64,000 nucleotides of DNA from Laccaria trichodermophora (taxonomy: Eukaryota; Basidiomycota; Agaricomycetes; Agaricales; Hydnangiaceae). Where the stretch lies: NCBI GenBank assembly GCA_018417955.1, contig JACTVC010000046.1, positions 62,001 to 126,000 of the forward strand, written 5' to 3'. The stretch's first letter is position 1; each line of letters opens with the position of its first letter. Position numbers and translations under genes: made by a program. The notes below the pieces were generated by a model. The model saw only the letters and a program-made list of their open reading frames with translations. It was not told the DNA's origin and made no database searches. Shown here piece by piece: positions 46,235 to 56,650 of the stretch.

Positions 46235-46450
46235 GTCAACTAAAACTTGCCAAAACACACGAAACAAAACTCTTGTCCTTTCCTTCCAAACAGTCACAAG
46301 CAAATGGGCCAATAGGGGCCAATACTATAAATGAAAACATATGCTCTCTCTCCGTTTCCTACGTAACCGCCCTGATCACTTTATAAACCCCCGCAATGTA
46401 CCATTCGAACTATTCTTGTACCTCTGGAGGTTATCCCCATTCTTTCCAAC

Positions 46451-47803
46451 ATGCTGGCATTTTTCTTCGCTCTTCAATTTCTCAGTGTTTTCTCTGCTCC
46501 TGCTCCTTATTTCAACTTAGCTCGAGACATTACAGCCCTTTCAAACACTGACATCTCAGATTTATCACCTTTTACACAGCTTGCCCGAGCTTCGTACTGC
46601 CCGACAGCCAAATTGCAGGGATGGAAATGCGGCAGTAAACCGTCATTACCCATTTTCTCTAATATGCCACTGACACTCCCAATATTGGACAGAAATTTGC
46701 GATTCCCTCCCCGGATTTGAGCCAACCCTCATTGGAGGCGACGGTATTACCATTCAAATATGTTGGTTTTTTTTTTCTGTCCGTTACCCTCTGGTAAAAT
46801 AAATTGATCGTATACTATCAAGTTTTCGTTGGTTACTGGCCAGAACAGAATACCATCGTTGTCTCGCATGAAGGTACAGACCCTAGCCACCTGTACGTCT
46901 CCCCGTGGTCCAGTTGCGTACTGTCTGTTGATTTTTCTCTAGAGCTTCCATCTTGACCGATATCAAGATCACCATGCATCCTCTGAACGCTACTCTCTTC
47001 CCTGGAGTTTCGTCTGCTGTACTGGTTCACGATGGTTTCAAAGACCAGCACGCTATCACTGCTCAACAAATTTTAGCAGAGGTGCAGAGTCTCATGGCAA
47101 GCAAGAATAGCACCAGCGTCACTCTTGTATGTTTTTCCATGAATAATCATCTCTGCCCTTCATAATTTATTGGGTTTTATAGGTCGGTCATTCCCTCGGC
47201 GGCGCCTTGGCTGTACTCGACGCGTTGTACATGAACATCAATCTGCCCGCTGGCACGTCCATCAAGGCCGTCACCTATGGGACTCCCCGTATTGGAAACC
47301 CTGCTTTCGCACAGCTCATAGATGAGAAGGTATCACAAACAGACGTCAATGATACTTGAGATATCTCAAACTCGCCCTAGATTCCTGATTTGCGGCGGAT
47401 CAACAACAAATTTGGTGAGTGCTGGCGATTAAGTGTTTCCCTCTGCCATGTTTCTCATTCCATCCCGAATCCAGATCTTATCCCCACCGTTCCCGGAAGG
47501 TTTTTAGGCTATGCCCATCCCCATGGCGAGGTTCATCTTTTATCTACTGGAACAGCCATATCCTGCCCTGGTGAGCCTCAGACGAAAATCTTGAAAAATG
47601 GCTTACATGTCTCTGCAACCGCTCAGGCAGCGATGACAGTACTGATTCTCGGTGCCAAAACCAATCCGTTCCCAACGTTCTCAAAGGAAACATTTTGGAT
47701 CATGTAAAGGCCTTCATCGTCTCTTCCGTGCACTCGACGATTGACATTTACATAGCTTGGACCTTATGTTGGCCTCAGCATTGGTACGATTTTCTGTGTG
47801 TAA
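46451..47803 (+). CDS. Secreted class 3 lipase (feruloyl-esterase/lipase fold)
   Basis: Extracellular triacylglycerol lipase-type enzyme. The signal peptide MLAFFFALQFLSVFSAPAP precedes a mature domain: LSPFTQLARASYCPTAKL, CDSLPGFEPTLIGGDG, FVGYWPEQNTIVVSHEGTDP, GFKDQHAITAQQILAEVQSL. The nucleophile elbow is TLVGHSLGGALAVLDALYM near 47185. Then come VTYGTPRIGNPAFAQLID, the catalytic-acid segment FDLIPTVPGRFLGYAHPHGE, and VHLLSTGTAISCPG with the His. The tail QSVPNVLKGNILDHLGPYVG ends GTIFCV, read over a final intron. Cys residues could form two disulphides typical of the family. Eight or so introns. The triad Ser-Asp-His is complete. Confidence 0.93.
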
Positions 47804-47967
47804 GCTCGGTTCGGACATCGCCTGTATATAACCCTCTTTATCTAAGCAAACTCATGTACACTCTGTATAACATTGATTTGGTACCCAGCAGAACCAACAT
47901 TAAGTGCGACCAAATTACCTGCGAATTGCTTTGGAACTTCGAAGAGTGGTAACGTGTTAGTTGATCC

Positions 47968-50644
47968 TCACAGCTTAGCCGTCACTAATTTTGCCAAAGC
48001 CTTTGCTTTCTCGCGTAACAATCTCCGAAGCTAACACCTTCGTCAGATTAAGTCTCCGGAGAACAATGGCACACGAACTATCTTTCCAGATGGGTTCTTT
48101 GGTATTTCATCGACAAACTCGATTCCCCCTGCTAACCACTTGTACTGGGCCTTCGCATCAGATACATGCTACATTGCGAAAGACGTTCAGCGTGTTGTTG
48201 CAATGGGTATTGTCATTCATCTCACCTTAGAGAGAATCCGCTTCAGCGCCTGTTCTTCGCTCCTGTTGTTGTTGACACGTTGTCGCGCTTTGCTTTCCAG
48301 GACGACGAATGCCAAAGGCACTTCTCCGCTGTAGTCATGCGGCACGCCCACAACACATGCGTCGACAGCATCCGGGTGAAGGAGTAGATGGCCCTCGAGT
48401 TCCGCTGGGGATACTTGGAACCCTCGAACCTTTATTATTTCCTATGTTAATGTCAGAAATGGGAATACAGCAGCAAGAAAGTCCCGGAAACCTTCAAACG
48501 ATCAACGACAAAAACCTCGAGATCTTTGATGATTACTTCATCTCCAGTACGCACCCAGCCATCCACAAAAGTTTCCGCAGTTCTGGTTATAACAAACTCA
48601 GCCACGTTGATTAAATCAATTCATTCTGAAAACATACGCTTTTGGGTTGTCCATGTATCTCAAAGCCATAGATGGACCCGTCACCACAAGTTCACCTTGT
48701 TCACCTTCGGCTGCAAAAGTGCCGTCTGGTTTGAGCACCCTGGCAACAATTCCGGGAAGAAGGCGACCCGCGCTTCCTATCGTAGCTAGCTTGCGATCAG
48801 GTGGCAGTAACGCTACGCTTGCACATGTCTCAGTAAGACCTGCGACCATATGAGTGCAGTCCATGGAGACAGTGCCTGGTGACGAACCATATCCCTGACC
48901 AATAGATGCGTTGGGAAGAATACTAGTTACTTGCTCCATCAGCTCTCCGCTCAGCGGAGCTGCACCAGACAGGCAAAACTTGACATGGCTGAAATCGTAG
49001 TTTTGCACGGATTGGTGCTGAAAATGTATTACAGAACAAGCGAAGGAGATTGTTTAATAAACCGACCTTGCACAAAAGGACAATTTGAGGGGGGACCAGA
49101 CTACGGAAAACGTCAGCACACCGACATTAACTGTAGAAGAAAGCATTACAATAAATGGGTAACTTTGTGGCGGATGATGCTGTCCAGAAATTTTGAAAAA
49201 TTAAACCTTGGCACAACCACAATCGACATCTAATTGGTGTGGTGAGAATCCAATGAAGTAACTGAGGGACAAACAACACGTACCCCGCAATATAAAATGT
49301 AATGCATCTATGGAAGCAATGCATTAGGGAAGTGGAGGGAAAAGGGTTAAGGGAGGAAGTGATCTGACCATGACAACGAGACCATAAATATCTGAGTGAC
49401 TTGTGTAAGGGAGGTCGCAATTTCATACAAAGTTACTTACGAAAAAAAGGCAGAACTAAAGAATTTCCATGAGCGGGTTAAGCAAACAACATCTAGGTAG
49501 TGTGCCTCTAACCTGCGAGAGCTATATCACCAGGAAGCATGCGCCTGGAAGGCTGCAAAGGATCGTATATTTGGTAATGCGCGGCCATTTGAATGACATT
49601 AGCGATGACGGCGAAGTGGGAAATTTCCACAGCCTGGTGTATGGTTCAAATTCAGGCCAGAAAATGGTTCACGTATCACACCTTTGGTTTTCCTGATGAT
49701 TAAAAAAAAAAAAAACCTTGAGCATCCAAATCGATTCCTTAGACGAAGCTCTGTACCTGTTGTGCCGCTTGAAAACGAGAGGAAAGCGAGGGCAGTGCGA
49801 GCCTCGCCCGGTAACAAGCATTGAGCTTTGTAGCTCTGTGGTCTGCTTATTCCAAACGCGATGAGATCTTCGACGGTCGAAGAATTGACGGTGGGGCTCA
49901 ATGTTGAATCGACTAGAAGCACTAGACGGTCTCCACTGATGCCCGAGGCTCGAGAAGCCTCCAAGGCTGCATTCCGACAAGCAGGGTGAGTGATAATCAA
50001 ATTGGCTTTGCTAGTCGTCAGCTGATGCGTAAGTTCGTCGGCCGTATAACTAGGGTTTGCAGGCCTATGTTCATTTAATCAGTCGAGTGGAGAACAGACC
50101 AAGTTTGCTGAGCCTGACGTTATTATACCCCCAAGAGTTTGAACCGCCCAAATGACGACAGCATAATCTTTCATTGGGAAGTTAAGTGATAGTAAGGCCA
50201 TATAATGAAACCATCCAACCTGTATGGTTAGGGCTGAGGAGACAGACTGCGAACGTTAACAGCGTCAGAATACCGCTCCAGTGCTTGGGAATTGTAATGT
50301 CATACCAACGTCTCCTTTCCCTACACTGGCCGTTGAGGCTCTCTCTGATGACTGATGCAGTGGTTGAACGTACCGATAGCGTATTTCAGACTCAACGCGT
50401 TCGCGAGTCCATATGTGCGTTTGTGCACCTAGGAATTGTAAGGAGCAGTTCAAGATAGGACAGGAGTGTGGTAAAGACGCACTTCTTCGTAGCTTATCCT
50501 CCTGCCAGTCTTATCGTCGATAAAGAAGGGCACCGACGAAGAGCGTTGAGGCCTCGGTGACGCAATTTCGCGCAGAATGAACTGGGGTATGGTAAGGTTG
50601 TCGGGGATATGGGGCAGAGGGGTATTAACGGTGAATTTAGACAT
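47968..50644 (-). CDS. Acyl-CoA ligase of the 4-coumarate-CoA ligase-like AMP-binding family
   Basis: Adenylate-forming enzyme: carboxylate + ATP + CoA to acyl-CoA. It starts MSKFTVNTPLPHIPDNLTIP. Motifs in order are VVWAVQTLGGIITPANPSYT, AFLSFSSGTTG plus KPK (P-loop A3), AVLPFFHSDIYGLVVM, LCLSGAAPLSGEL-type residues, GQGYGLTETCASVALLPP after an intron in the A5 motif, ATIGSAGRLLPGIVARVL, WVRTGDEVIIKDLEVFVVDR, VRGFQVSPAELE, and the C-terminal A10 lysine in FVDEIPKNPSGKIVR. It ends in AKALAKLVTAKL. About eleven introns. A peroxisomal-type AKL-like ending is visible (T-A-K-L, one residue off the usual S-K-L). The substrate is unknown: aromatic or medium-chain acids are typical for this clade. 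Confidence 0.92.
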
Positions 50645-50780
50645 GAGTAGTTGGATGGAATGAACAAGGGATGAAAGGGGACATTGCCATGATGGAATAT
50701 ATCCGGTGCAACGTTTGGTGCAGCACGCACGGATCTTGCTTGGAAGTACATTTCCTTTTTTGACATTATGTAGTTGTCCA

Positions 50781-51856
50781 ATGGACGACGATGACGCGGA
50801 ACTGCGAAACCCATTTCCTTCTCCTCCCTCCCATTATACAAAATATGCCCCACACAACCTTAAGCTCTTGGCCCTGCTCCGCGAACGCGTCCCAGACCCA
50901 TCTGATCTCACCGTGAATCAGTATGAGTTGTTGAGTGACCAAACCGATATCCCCGACTGGCCGCTCACTCAACTGGAGAAACCACGCGTCGATTGGATCT
51001 TGGAGGAGCCCGACGCTTACTACGACGTTTTTGGAGACCGGTGGTTTGTGCGCCGCATTTTTTTTCTGCCATTCGCACCCGTATTCAATACCATGTACAC
51101 TGTAGGTGAAAGAAAAGATCCCGTCATTGGCAGAGCTCGGCGGAAATCAACTTTATCCAGCTGACCCGAGTGTTGGTATATATCCAACTATAATGTCCGC
51201 AAAATGAGATCCCTAACGCAACCTTTCAGACAGGCGTCCAGCCTTACTCTCCGTCCTGCGCTCCCTCTTGGTTACCTACTCCTCCTTGACTTCCTCCCTC
51301 CTCGATCCTCCACCAGCTTTATCATCGGCGGAGCCACCAGGTTGGCAACGGCAGGTTGAATGGATCAACGTACTTGGTCAAAATCTTATGGCTGCGGCAA
51401 ATGACTTGCGTCCTGTCCAGGTATAACCACGCGTATAATGGAATGGCACTTAACTCAATGATACCTCAGGCCAGAGGTAATTTGGAGCTGGTGATGAAGC
51501 GACAGTTAGAGCTTCGCCGAGAAGAAACAAAAATGATACATTCGTACGTTCTCATTTCTGCGTGCTCTATGATTACTGAAAGCCATATCAACCTAGTAAA
51601 TGCGACTCTATGCAAGCCAAACTTAATCAGCTTCGCTCATCACTTTCGCTGGAGCAGCAGGATACGATGACCTCAGTATGTCCTTATGGGATCTAATCCT
51701 TTCAATGCTGACCTCTAGCAGCTTGGGCAAAACACTGCGGACATCAACGAGAATGTAAGTTCTTTCTTTGGACTCTCAGTATTTGCTGTTCTACGTAGAC
51801 AGAAGGATGCATCTGTCGAGAAACAAGATGTGTTGAGTTGGGCAGAAGCAGTTTAG
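50781..51856 (+). CDS. MED7: Mediator complex subunit MED7
   Basis: Middle-module Mediator subunit linking regulators to RNA polymerase II. It starts MDDDDAELRNPFPSPPSHYT. The MED7 N-terminal signature follows: KYAPHNLKLLALLRERVPDP. Then come DWPLTQLEKPRVDWILEEPD, SLAELGGNQLYPADPSV, the helix LLSVLRSLLVTYSSLTSSLL, and the coiled-coil hinge part ARGNLELVMKRQLELRREET, which pairs with MED21. Last exons give INENKDASVEKQDVLSWAEA-V. Several tiny exons near 51545-51780 make the middle splice pattern less certain. The start lies 136 bp from the divergent ligase gene. Confidence 0.9.
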
Positions 51857-51926
51857 GTGGCAAAATAATTGAATTTGTACTTGAATGTAATTAATTAATT
51901 ATGGCAACCTCTCATATCTCAACAAC

Positions 51927-52589
51927 ATGGCCACCAGACGAAGGATTGGAGTGAGCATCGCTACTACAGAAGCAGCACGTCGCCAGTTAATGCAACCGGT
52001 CCCATGTTGGGAGAAGGCATGGGTTGCAACTGAAACCTCTCCAGCGGGGACAAGCCTGAAGATATATAAATGGGTCAAAACAGAGAAAGTACCAGTGAGG
52101 ATGTTCTGAATTTCTGAGCTTGTTACTGGCTCTGAGCGAGTTCGCTAGCAATTCAGTGACGACGAGGGCGAGGTTGACGAGCCACTGGTGCCTCTGCCAG
52201 ATGAACCCGAAGTTGTTGACGGCGACGAAGAAATGGATCCGGACGATGTGGTGGTTGCGGCCGAACCCATCAAGGATTCGTTAGAGGTCGACAATGTACT
52301 GGACGACCCGCCGTCGAAACTTCCCTCACCCAAGCCCAAGTTACTCATGTCTTTACAACCCTCTTCCGACCTTGGGGGCGACGATCGAGGGGATGGTTTA
52401 GATGATTCGCTGACACCTCTCGAATCCAACATGGGGGAGAAAAAGGACATAGAATTGGAGATTTCGGGACTGGGACCTGACGGAATACCACTTGAAAATG
52501 CGCATGATTTAACGCAAATGGATGTAGAGGACGTTTTGACTGGAGGACCGATGATGGACGACAGTAGTGACGCCTTTGCAGGAACTTGA
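51927..52589 (+). CDS. BCL7-like protein (putative SWI/SNF-associated factor)
   Basis: About 200 residues in two exons. Residues 27-53 read C-W-E-K-A-W-V, then a short insert, then GTSLKIYKWVKTEK. Animal BCL7A/B/C have WEKKWVTV then DTSLRIYKWVPV at the same place, so W-E-K-x-W-V ... T-S-L-[KR]-I-Y-K-W-V is shared. BCL7 proteins are subunits of BAF-type SWI/SNF remodellers that contact the nucleosome. The second exon (from about 52150) begins QFSDDEGEVDEPLVPLPDEP and is acidic and disordered, ending MMDDSSDAFAGT. It starts 70 bp after MED7 on the same strand. The start ATG at 51927 is in a weakly conserved leader. The motif match is clear; function is inferred. Confidence 0.7.
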
Positions 52590-52722
52590 TGAATACTTAG
52601 GGAATGATTACATAATGGCTGCGTAACGTGGATATAAGAAGGAGAAGATTGACAGAAACAACAGGCCAACTGCCTTTCTCCCAAGCCACCATCATCTGGC
52701 TCGACAGAAAGACGGCTCCGCT

Positions 52723-54500
52723 ATGAATTTCCGAAAGATAATGTTTCAACGTCATCCCCATACCAGCTTCATCCTGTTGATAGGATCTCTTTCCGCCTTC
52801 GCCAACTCATCAACTATCCCATCAGTGTTGACGCTATCAGCGCTTCTTCTGTACTCTCGCATCCTCTTACCATCACCCCATGCAGCTCGAAACTCTCTGC
52901 TTCTCTTACTTTCCCTTTCAATCGGAAGAGCTGTCCCCCACTTCTATGCATCTATTCACGCTCTGTCCACAGTTGGTGTATCACTTTTTGCTCTATCTGC
53001 TTTCTCTGCCCTTACATCTTTCCTTACTTTGGCCGCTGTCTTTATTGATACCAAGCTTTGTATGCGCCTGAACTCGTCATGGGCGCAAGTCACACTTTTT
53101 CCTGCAGTGTGGGCAACACTCTGGTATACGGTGTCATACATCAACCCACTAGGCCATCTATCAACCTGGAGCCTCAATGACGGTTCAGTTGCATACAGAT
53201 GGCTCGTTCCATTTTTTGGCCCTGTCAGCCAAGATTGGGTTGTGGCTGCCTGGGCCGTTGTCTGCTCCCAAGCAGTTGGGGCGTGGTTCATCTCTGAAAG
53301 CCCAACTCTGTTACCTGTTGACGAGCATGTAGATTCTTCAAGTGATATTAGGTCAATCTTGTCGTCCCATGCCCCTAGCAACCTGTTCCTCGCCCTCATC
53401 TTCTTGTCTATTCCTTCATTCCTCCAGGGCAACCTTCCGCTTCCCGTTTCTACCATTTCCACTTCCACTCCTCTTACCGTTGGCTGTGTTCTCCCTCCAT
53501 TTCAGCGATACCAGCACCACAGTTTGACTCTTGATGATTACATATCGGAGAGTAAGAAGCTGCAATCCTCTGCCAAATTTCTTCTATGGCCCGAGGGCGC
53601 TGTTTCATTCAACTCCGAGGCGGAAAGGGATGCGGGGTTCGAAAAAGTCCGACAGAGCATCACCTCATACGTTGGGGTTTCCTTCGAGGAGACTTTTGCA
53701 GACCCTCAAGATCCTAATAGGTCCACAGGTTTGAAGCGTACAGGAGTCGCTGTAATGTCAAACTCCTCCGCGTCACCATACCTGTTCTATTATAAAAGAC
53801 ATCTCGTACCAAGTGAGTTTTTAATGTATCCTCTTCGAAAAGATCTAATCGTGCTCTAGTTGCTGAATCTTTCTCTTTAACCCACTCCCAATTACCGCCA
53901 GGCGTGTTTGATGCCGTTCTTTCTCGCCCAAAGGATGTCAGCCCATCAAAGTGGGCGCCAGGGCCTAATCACACCCGTTCAGTTCCTCTAACGACTTCAA
54001 TCTGCCTCGATTTTGCAGCAGCCTCCCCGTTTTCCGATCTTAAATCTAGGCCTGCACTTGTGCTTGCGCCGGCACGAACCTGGGATCTTTCAGTCGGGTA
54101 CACCATGTGGTTGCAAGCTAAACAACGCGCAGAAGAGCTAGGAACGATCGTTCTGTGGTGCGACGGGGGTAAGGGAGGGGTCAGTGGTGTTGCAGGCGGT
54201 GGTTACAGCGAAATCGCACAAGTAGGCACCGGTTCTTGGACCAAAACAGTGGGGATTCCCTATCCTTTCAACGATCGTCGCACACCTTTCGCGCAGTTTG
54301 GCGATATCGCTTTGTTGCTGATCTGGGCTTTCGTCTTTGGCAAAACTTTGCTTGGACCATTTTCGAATTTTAGCGCACTAAAGAGCCCCGTTTTCTGGAT
54401 TTGGACGCAGGTGGATAGACTCAGGGCTTCGTCGAGCAAAGGGGTTAGCCAACGCGGAGAAGCAGTGCGTGAATCGTCCCCACTTCTCGTGGACTTGTAG
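52723..54500 (+). CDS. Membrane nitrilase resembling apolipoprotein N-acyltransferase (Lnt)
   Basis: Protein of 576 residues with one 47-nt intron (53813-53859). The N-terminal half has about seven hydrophobic segments, for example TSFILLIGSLSAFANS, ARNSLLLLLSLSIGRAV, LFALSAFSALTSFLTLAAVF and SNLFLALIFLSIPSFL. A carbon-nitrogen hydrolase domain follows, and one more membrane segment ends the protein (DIALLLIWAFVFGKTLLG). This 7 + domain + 1 layout is that of bacterial Lnt. The nitrilase triad is intact: Glu in FLLWPEGAVSF (about 291), Lys in FYYKRHLVPIAESF (about 357) and Cys in TTSICLDF (about 412). In bacteria Lnt transfers an acyl chain to lipoproteins; fungi lack these, so the acceptor is unknown. 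The sequence codes like its neighbours, so recent transfer is not indicated. Confidence 0.85.
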
Positions 54501-54689
54501 TTCTTCTGTATATTTAGCTCTGTCTATCTCTTTACCCAATGTACATACATGCAGTGTAGATTGCTTTGGATACCCCATCAAGGCAGGGCCACGCGCGAAG
54601 ATGTCATTGCACGCGTTGGCCTTGCATACTTAGACTTGCTCAAAACGTGCAAGTTTCCCGAGTTTCTCGTTCTCTTCTCAAGTCCACAG

Positions 54690-55653
54690 TGAAGGACTGA
54701 TTGTCCCAACGTCAACTCCGAGCAAATCACAAAGGTCGAAGCTTGCTCGACGCCTTCGCGGCTCTTTCAGCAGCTCGACGGGTACCCTTTCTGCGTCTCT
54801 CGTCCACCAGCGCCAAGATACAGCTTTACAGGATTGGGCAGAAGACTTTCACATCGTTACGGACGAAGACCTACCCATTCAACTCGATCAACCTCCCACT
54901 CCAGATCACTTTCACTTCTCAGACTCTCTATCCCCGAGATCTTCCCCCGATACAAGGCTCACTGTACCCACACCCTCCTCTTTGCAAAAAACTGCTAGCT
55001 CAGGGAGCAACGTCGATTTTGCTGATCTTACCCTCAGTTTCCCCCAACCACCCCAACACATTCCAAACCCAATTACCCGCCCTATTGTTGTCGGTACGTA
55101 TACTTGTTCCTATGACTCTGAAATGATTTACCATGACTTATCTTATATGACAGTTTCGCCTGCTCTCGCTACGCCAGAAGTTATACAACCTACTGCAGAA
55201 ACTGCACCAGGAGTCCCGTTCTTGTTTACTCGATTGAGAACACGAGCAAAGACCCTACTTAGCGCCCCATTGCGACTCCCCATTTTCAAAAGCAAACGAT
55301 CCAGGCTTACTTCAAAAAGTGAGCATAAACGCCCTCCGCCACCTATTACGAACACATACGAATTCGTGGATCCTACCACTCTAACGGCATCGCCACCTTC
55401 AAGTTGCTGCTCTGAAGATTTCCTTGCTTCAGAACGAATATCTGTACTACCACCATCACCATCCTGGTTGAGTCGTAACGTCTCTGGATTTGACGAAGAA
55501 GGATATCCCGACGACACCAGACCAGTCGACGACACTAAGACGCATAAGAAATTCTTATCACTCTCTATCCCATCACACACTTCTGTGACGTCACCCTCGC
55601 CCCTTCTTTCCCCCCTTAACATTTCCGAGAGTGTACTGCCACGTGCTTTGTAA
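54690..55653 (+). CDS. Unknown Ser/Pro-rich protein, 5' end not resolved
   Basis: I do not recognise it. The open frame GLIVPTSTPSKSQRSKLARR then LRGSFSSS runs from a probable acceptor (ccacag) at 54689. It contains DWAEDFHIVTDEDLPIQLDQ, SSGSNVDFADLTLSFPQPPQ, and after an intron (about 55094-55154) FLFTRLRTRAKTLLSAPLRL, TNTYEFVDPTTLTASPP and CSEDFLASERISVLPPSPSW. It ends NISESVLPRAL. No ATG lies in this frame after the upstream TAG at 54631, so a short first exon is missing; ATGCA at 54549-54553 fits the phase but has a weak donor. Composition suggests a disordered regulator. The frame is long enough to be real. Confidence 0.6.
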
Positions 55654-55743
55654 AGTATCCATCGATTACCGCGCAAGGTCGAAGACAGCATATCCTTTAT
55701 CTCATCTCAGGCTTGCGACTTAGCTCAATAACCACTTTCGATC

Positions 55744-56354
55744 ATGGACTTCGCTGGTAAAAGAACAGATGTGGTCGATTCTGGCGGCGAGGTCGACTAC
55801 TCCAATTATCAATGGTTCCAAGACGCCCCTCCTCCCAGACCGCCGGTAAGCATGTCCGCATTGCCCGCCGGTTCGTCCTCTAACACACCCAGAGCCCTCT
55901 GCTCCCCAATCTGTTGCTCCCCCATACGTGCCGCTCCCGGGTGTAATAGAAACCAACAGCGCATTTGAGTATGCCCTTTCTGTAGCGCCCAACATTGTCT
56001 ATGCGAGATACAAGCAATACGGTCAGGTACGAAGCCTTGATCACTTTGGTACGGACATTCAGTTGATGTTACCCTTTCCAGCTTGGAGTGCTCGCGTGGT
56101 GTTCAGAGTTTGGCGAGCTGATCGAGAACCTGAAAGAGCTGGGTTTCGCAGGAAACATGTTCGTGACAACGCGTACGCAGGCATTGAAGACCTGTGAAGA
56201 GCTTTTACAGCTCAAACTTGATATCAAGATGCAAATTATTGTGATGTATCTGTCCTCGCAAGTCGCAAGACTGCGGAGGTTTCTTGATGGCGATCGCGTC
56301 TGGACTGATTATCCAGAACCACAATTTCCCTTGGAACCTCGGTCATACACTTGA
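55744..56354 (+). CDS. Small conserved-looking fungal protein of unknown function
   Basis: About 165 residues from three exons, starting MDFAGKRTDVVDSGGEVDYS at a good ATG. A Pro-rich leader (FQDAPPPRPP) precedes an ordered alpha-helical domain: NSAFEYALSVAPNIVYARYK, QYGQLGVLAWCSEFGELIEN, LKELGFAGNMFVTTRTQALK, TCEELLQLKLDIKMQIIVMY and LSSQVARLRRFLDGDRVW. It ends YPEPQFPLEPRSYT. The first intron ends at a GAG acceptor and the second at ttccag. The dense, well-composed helical part looks strongly conserved, but I cannot name the family. No signal peptide or membrane segment; likely cytosolic or nuclear. Confidence 0.7.
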
Positions 56355-56650
56355 CTCTATGCAACAAATATGTTCCCTTTTCATGTCATCCCATTTCTCC
56401 CCTTGAGCATTTCCTGTCGCCGTTGACGGCTGAGTATAGGTGAACCGAATGAATTTGCCTAGATGGAAAGTATCACAGCGGAATTACAACATATTAGAGT
56501 ATATACCATGCCACTAGGAAATAATGCCACGTCCAAAATACATTGGATTGTACAGTGATAAGTGCAAAATGATGATGTTTAAACATGAGGGGAATTGTGA
56601 ACAAAAAGTTCGTACAGTACTAGTTGGGGATATAAATGGGTATCGTGATC

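Noticed and set aside
52145..52684. Minus-strand 179-codon Ser-rich ORF
   Set aside because: It is the mirror of the acidic tail of the BCL7-like gene, a usual shadow of Asp/Glu-rich coding sequence.
54634..54690. ATG at 54601 as start of the unknown gene
   Set aside because: It meets an in-frame TAG after ten codons and no intron rescues the frame.
50781..56354. Operon of five plus-strand genes
   Set aside because: Short spacers are common here and genes are individually spliced. Nothing indicates polycistronic transcription in this fungus.
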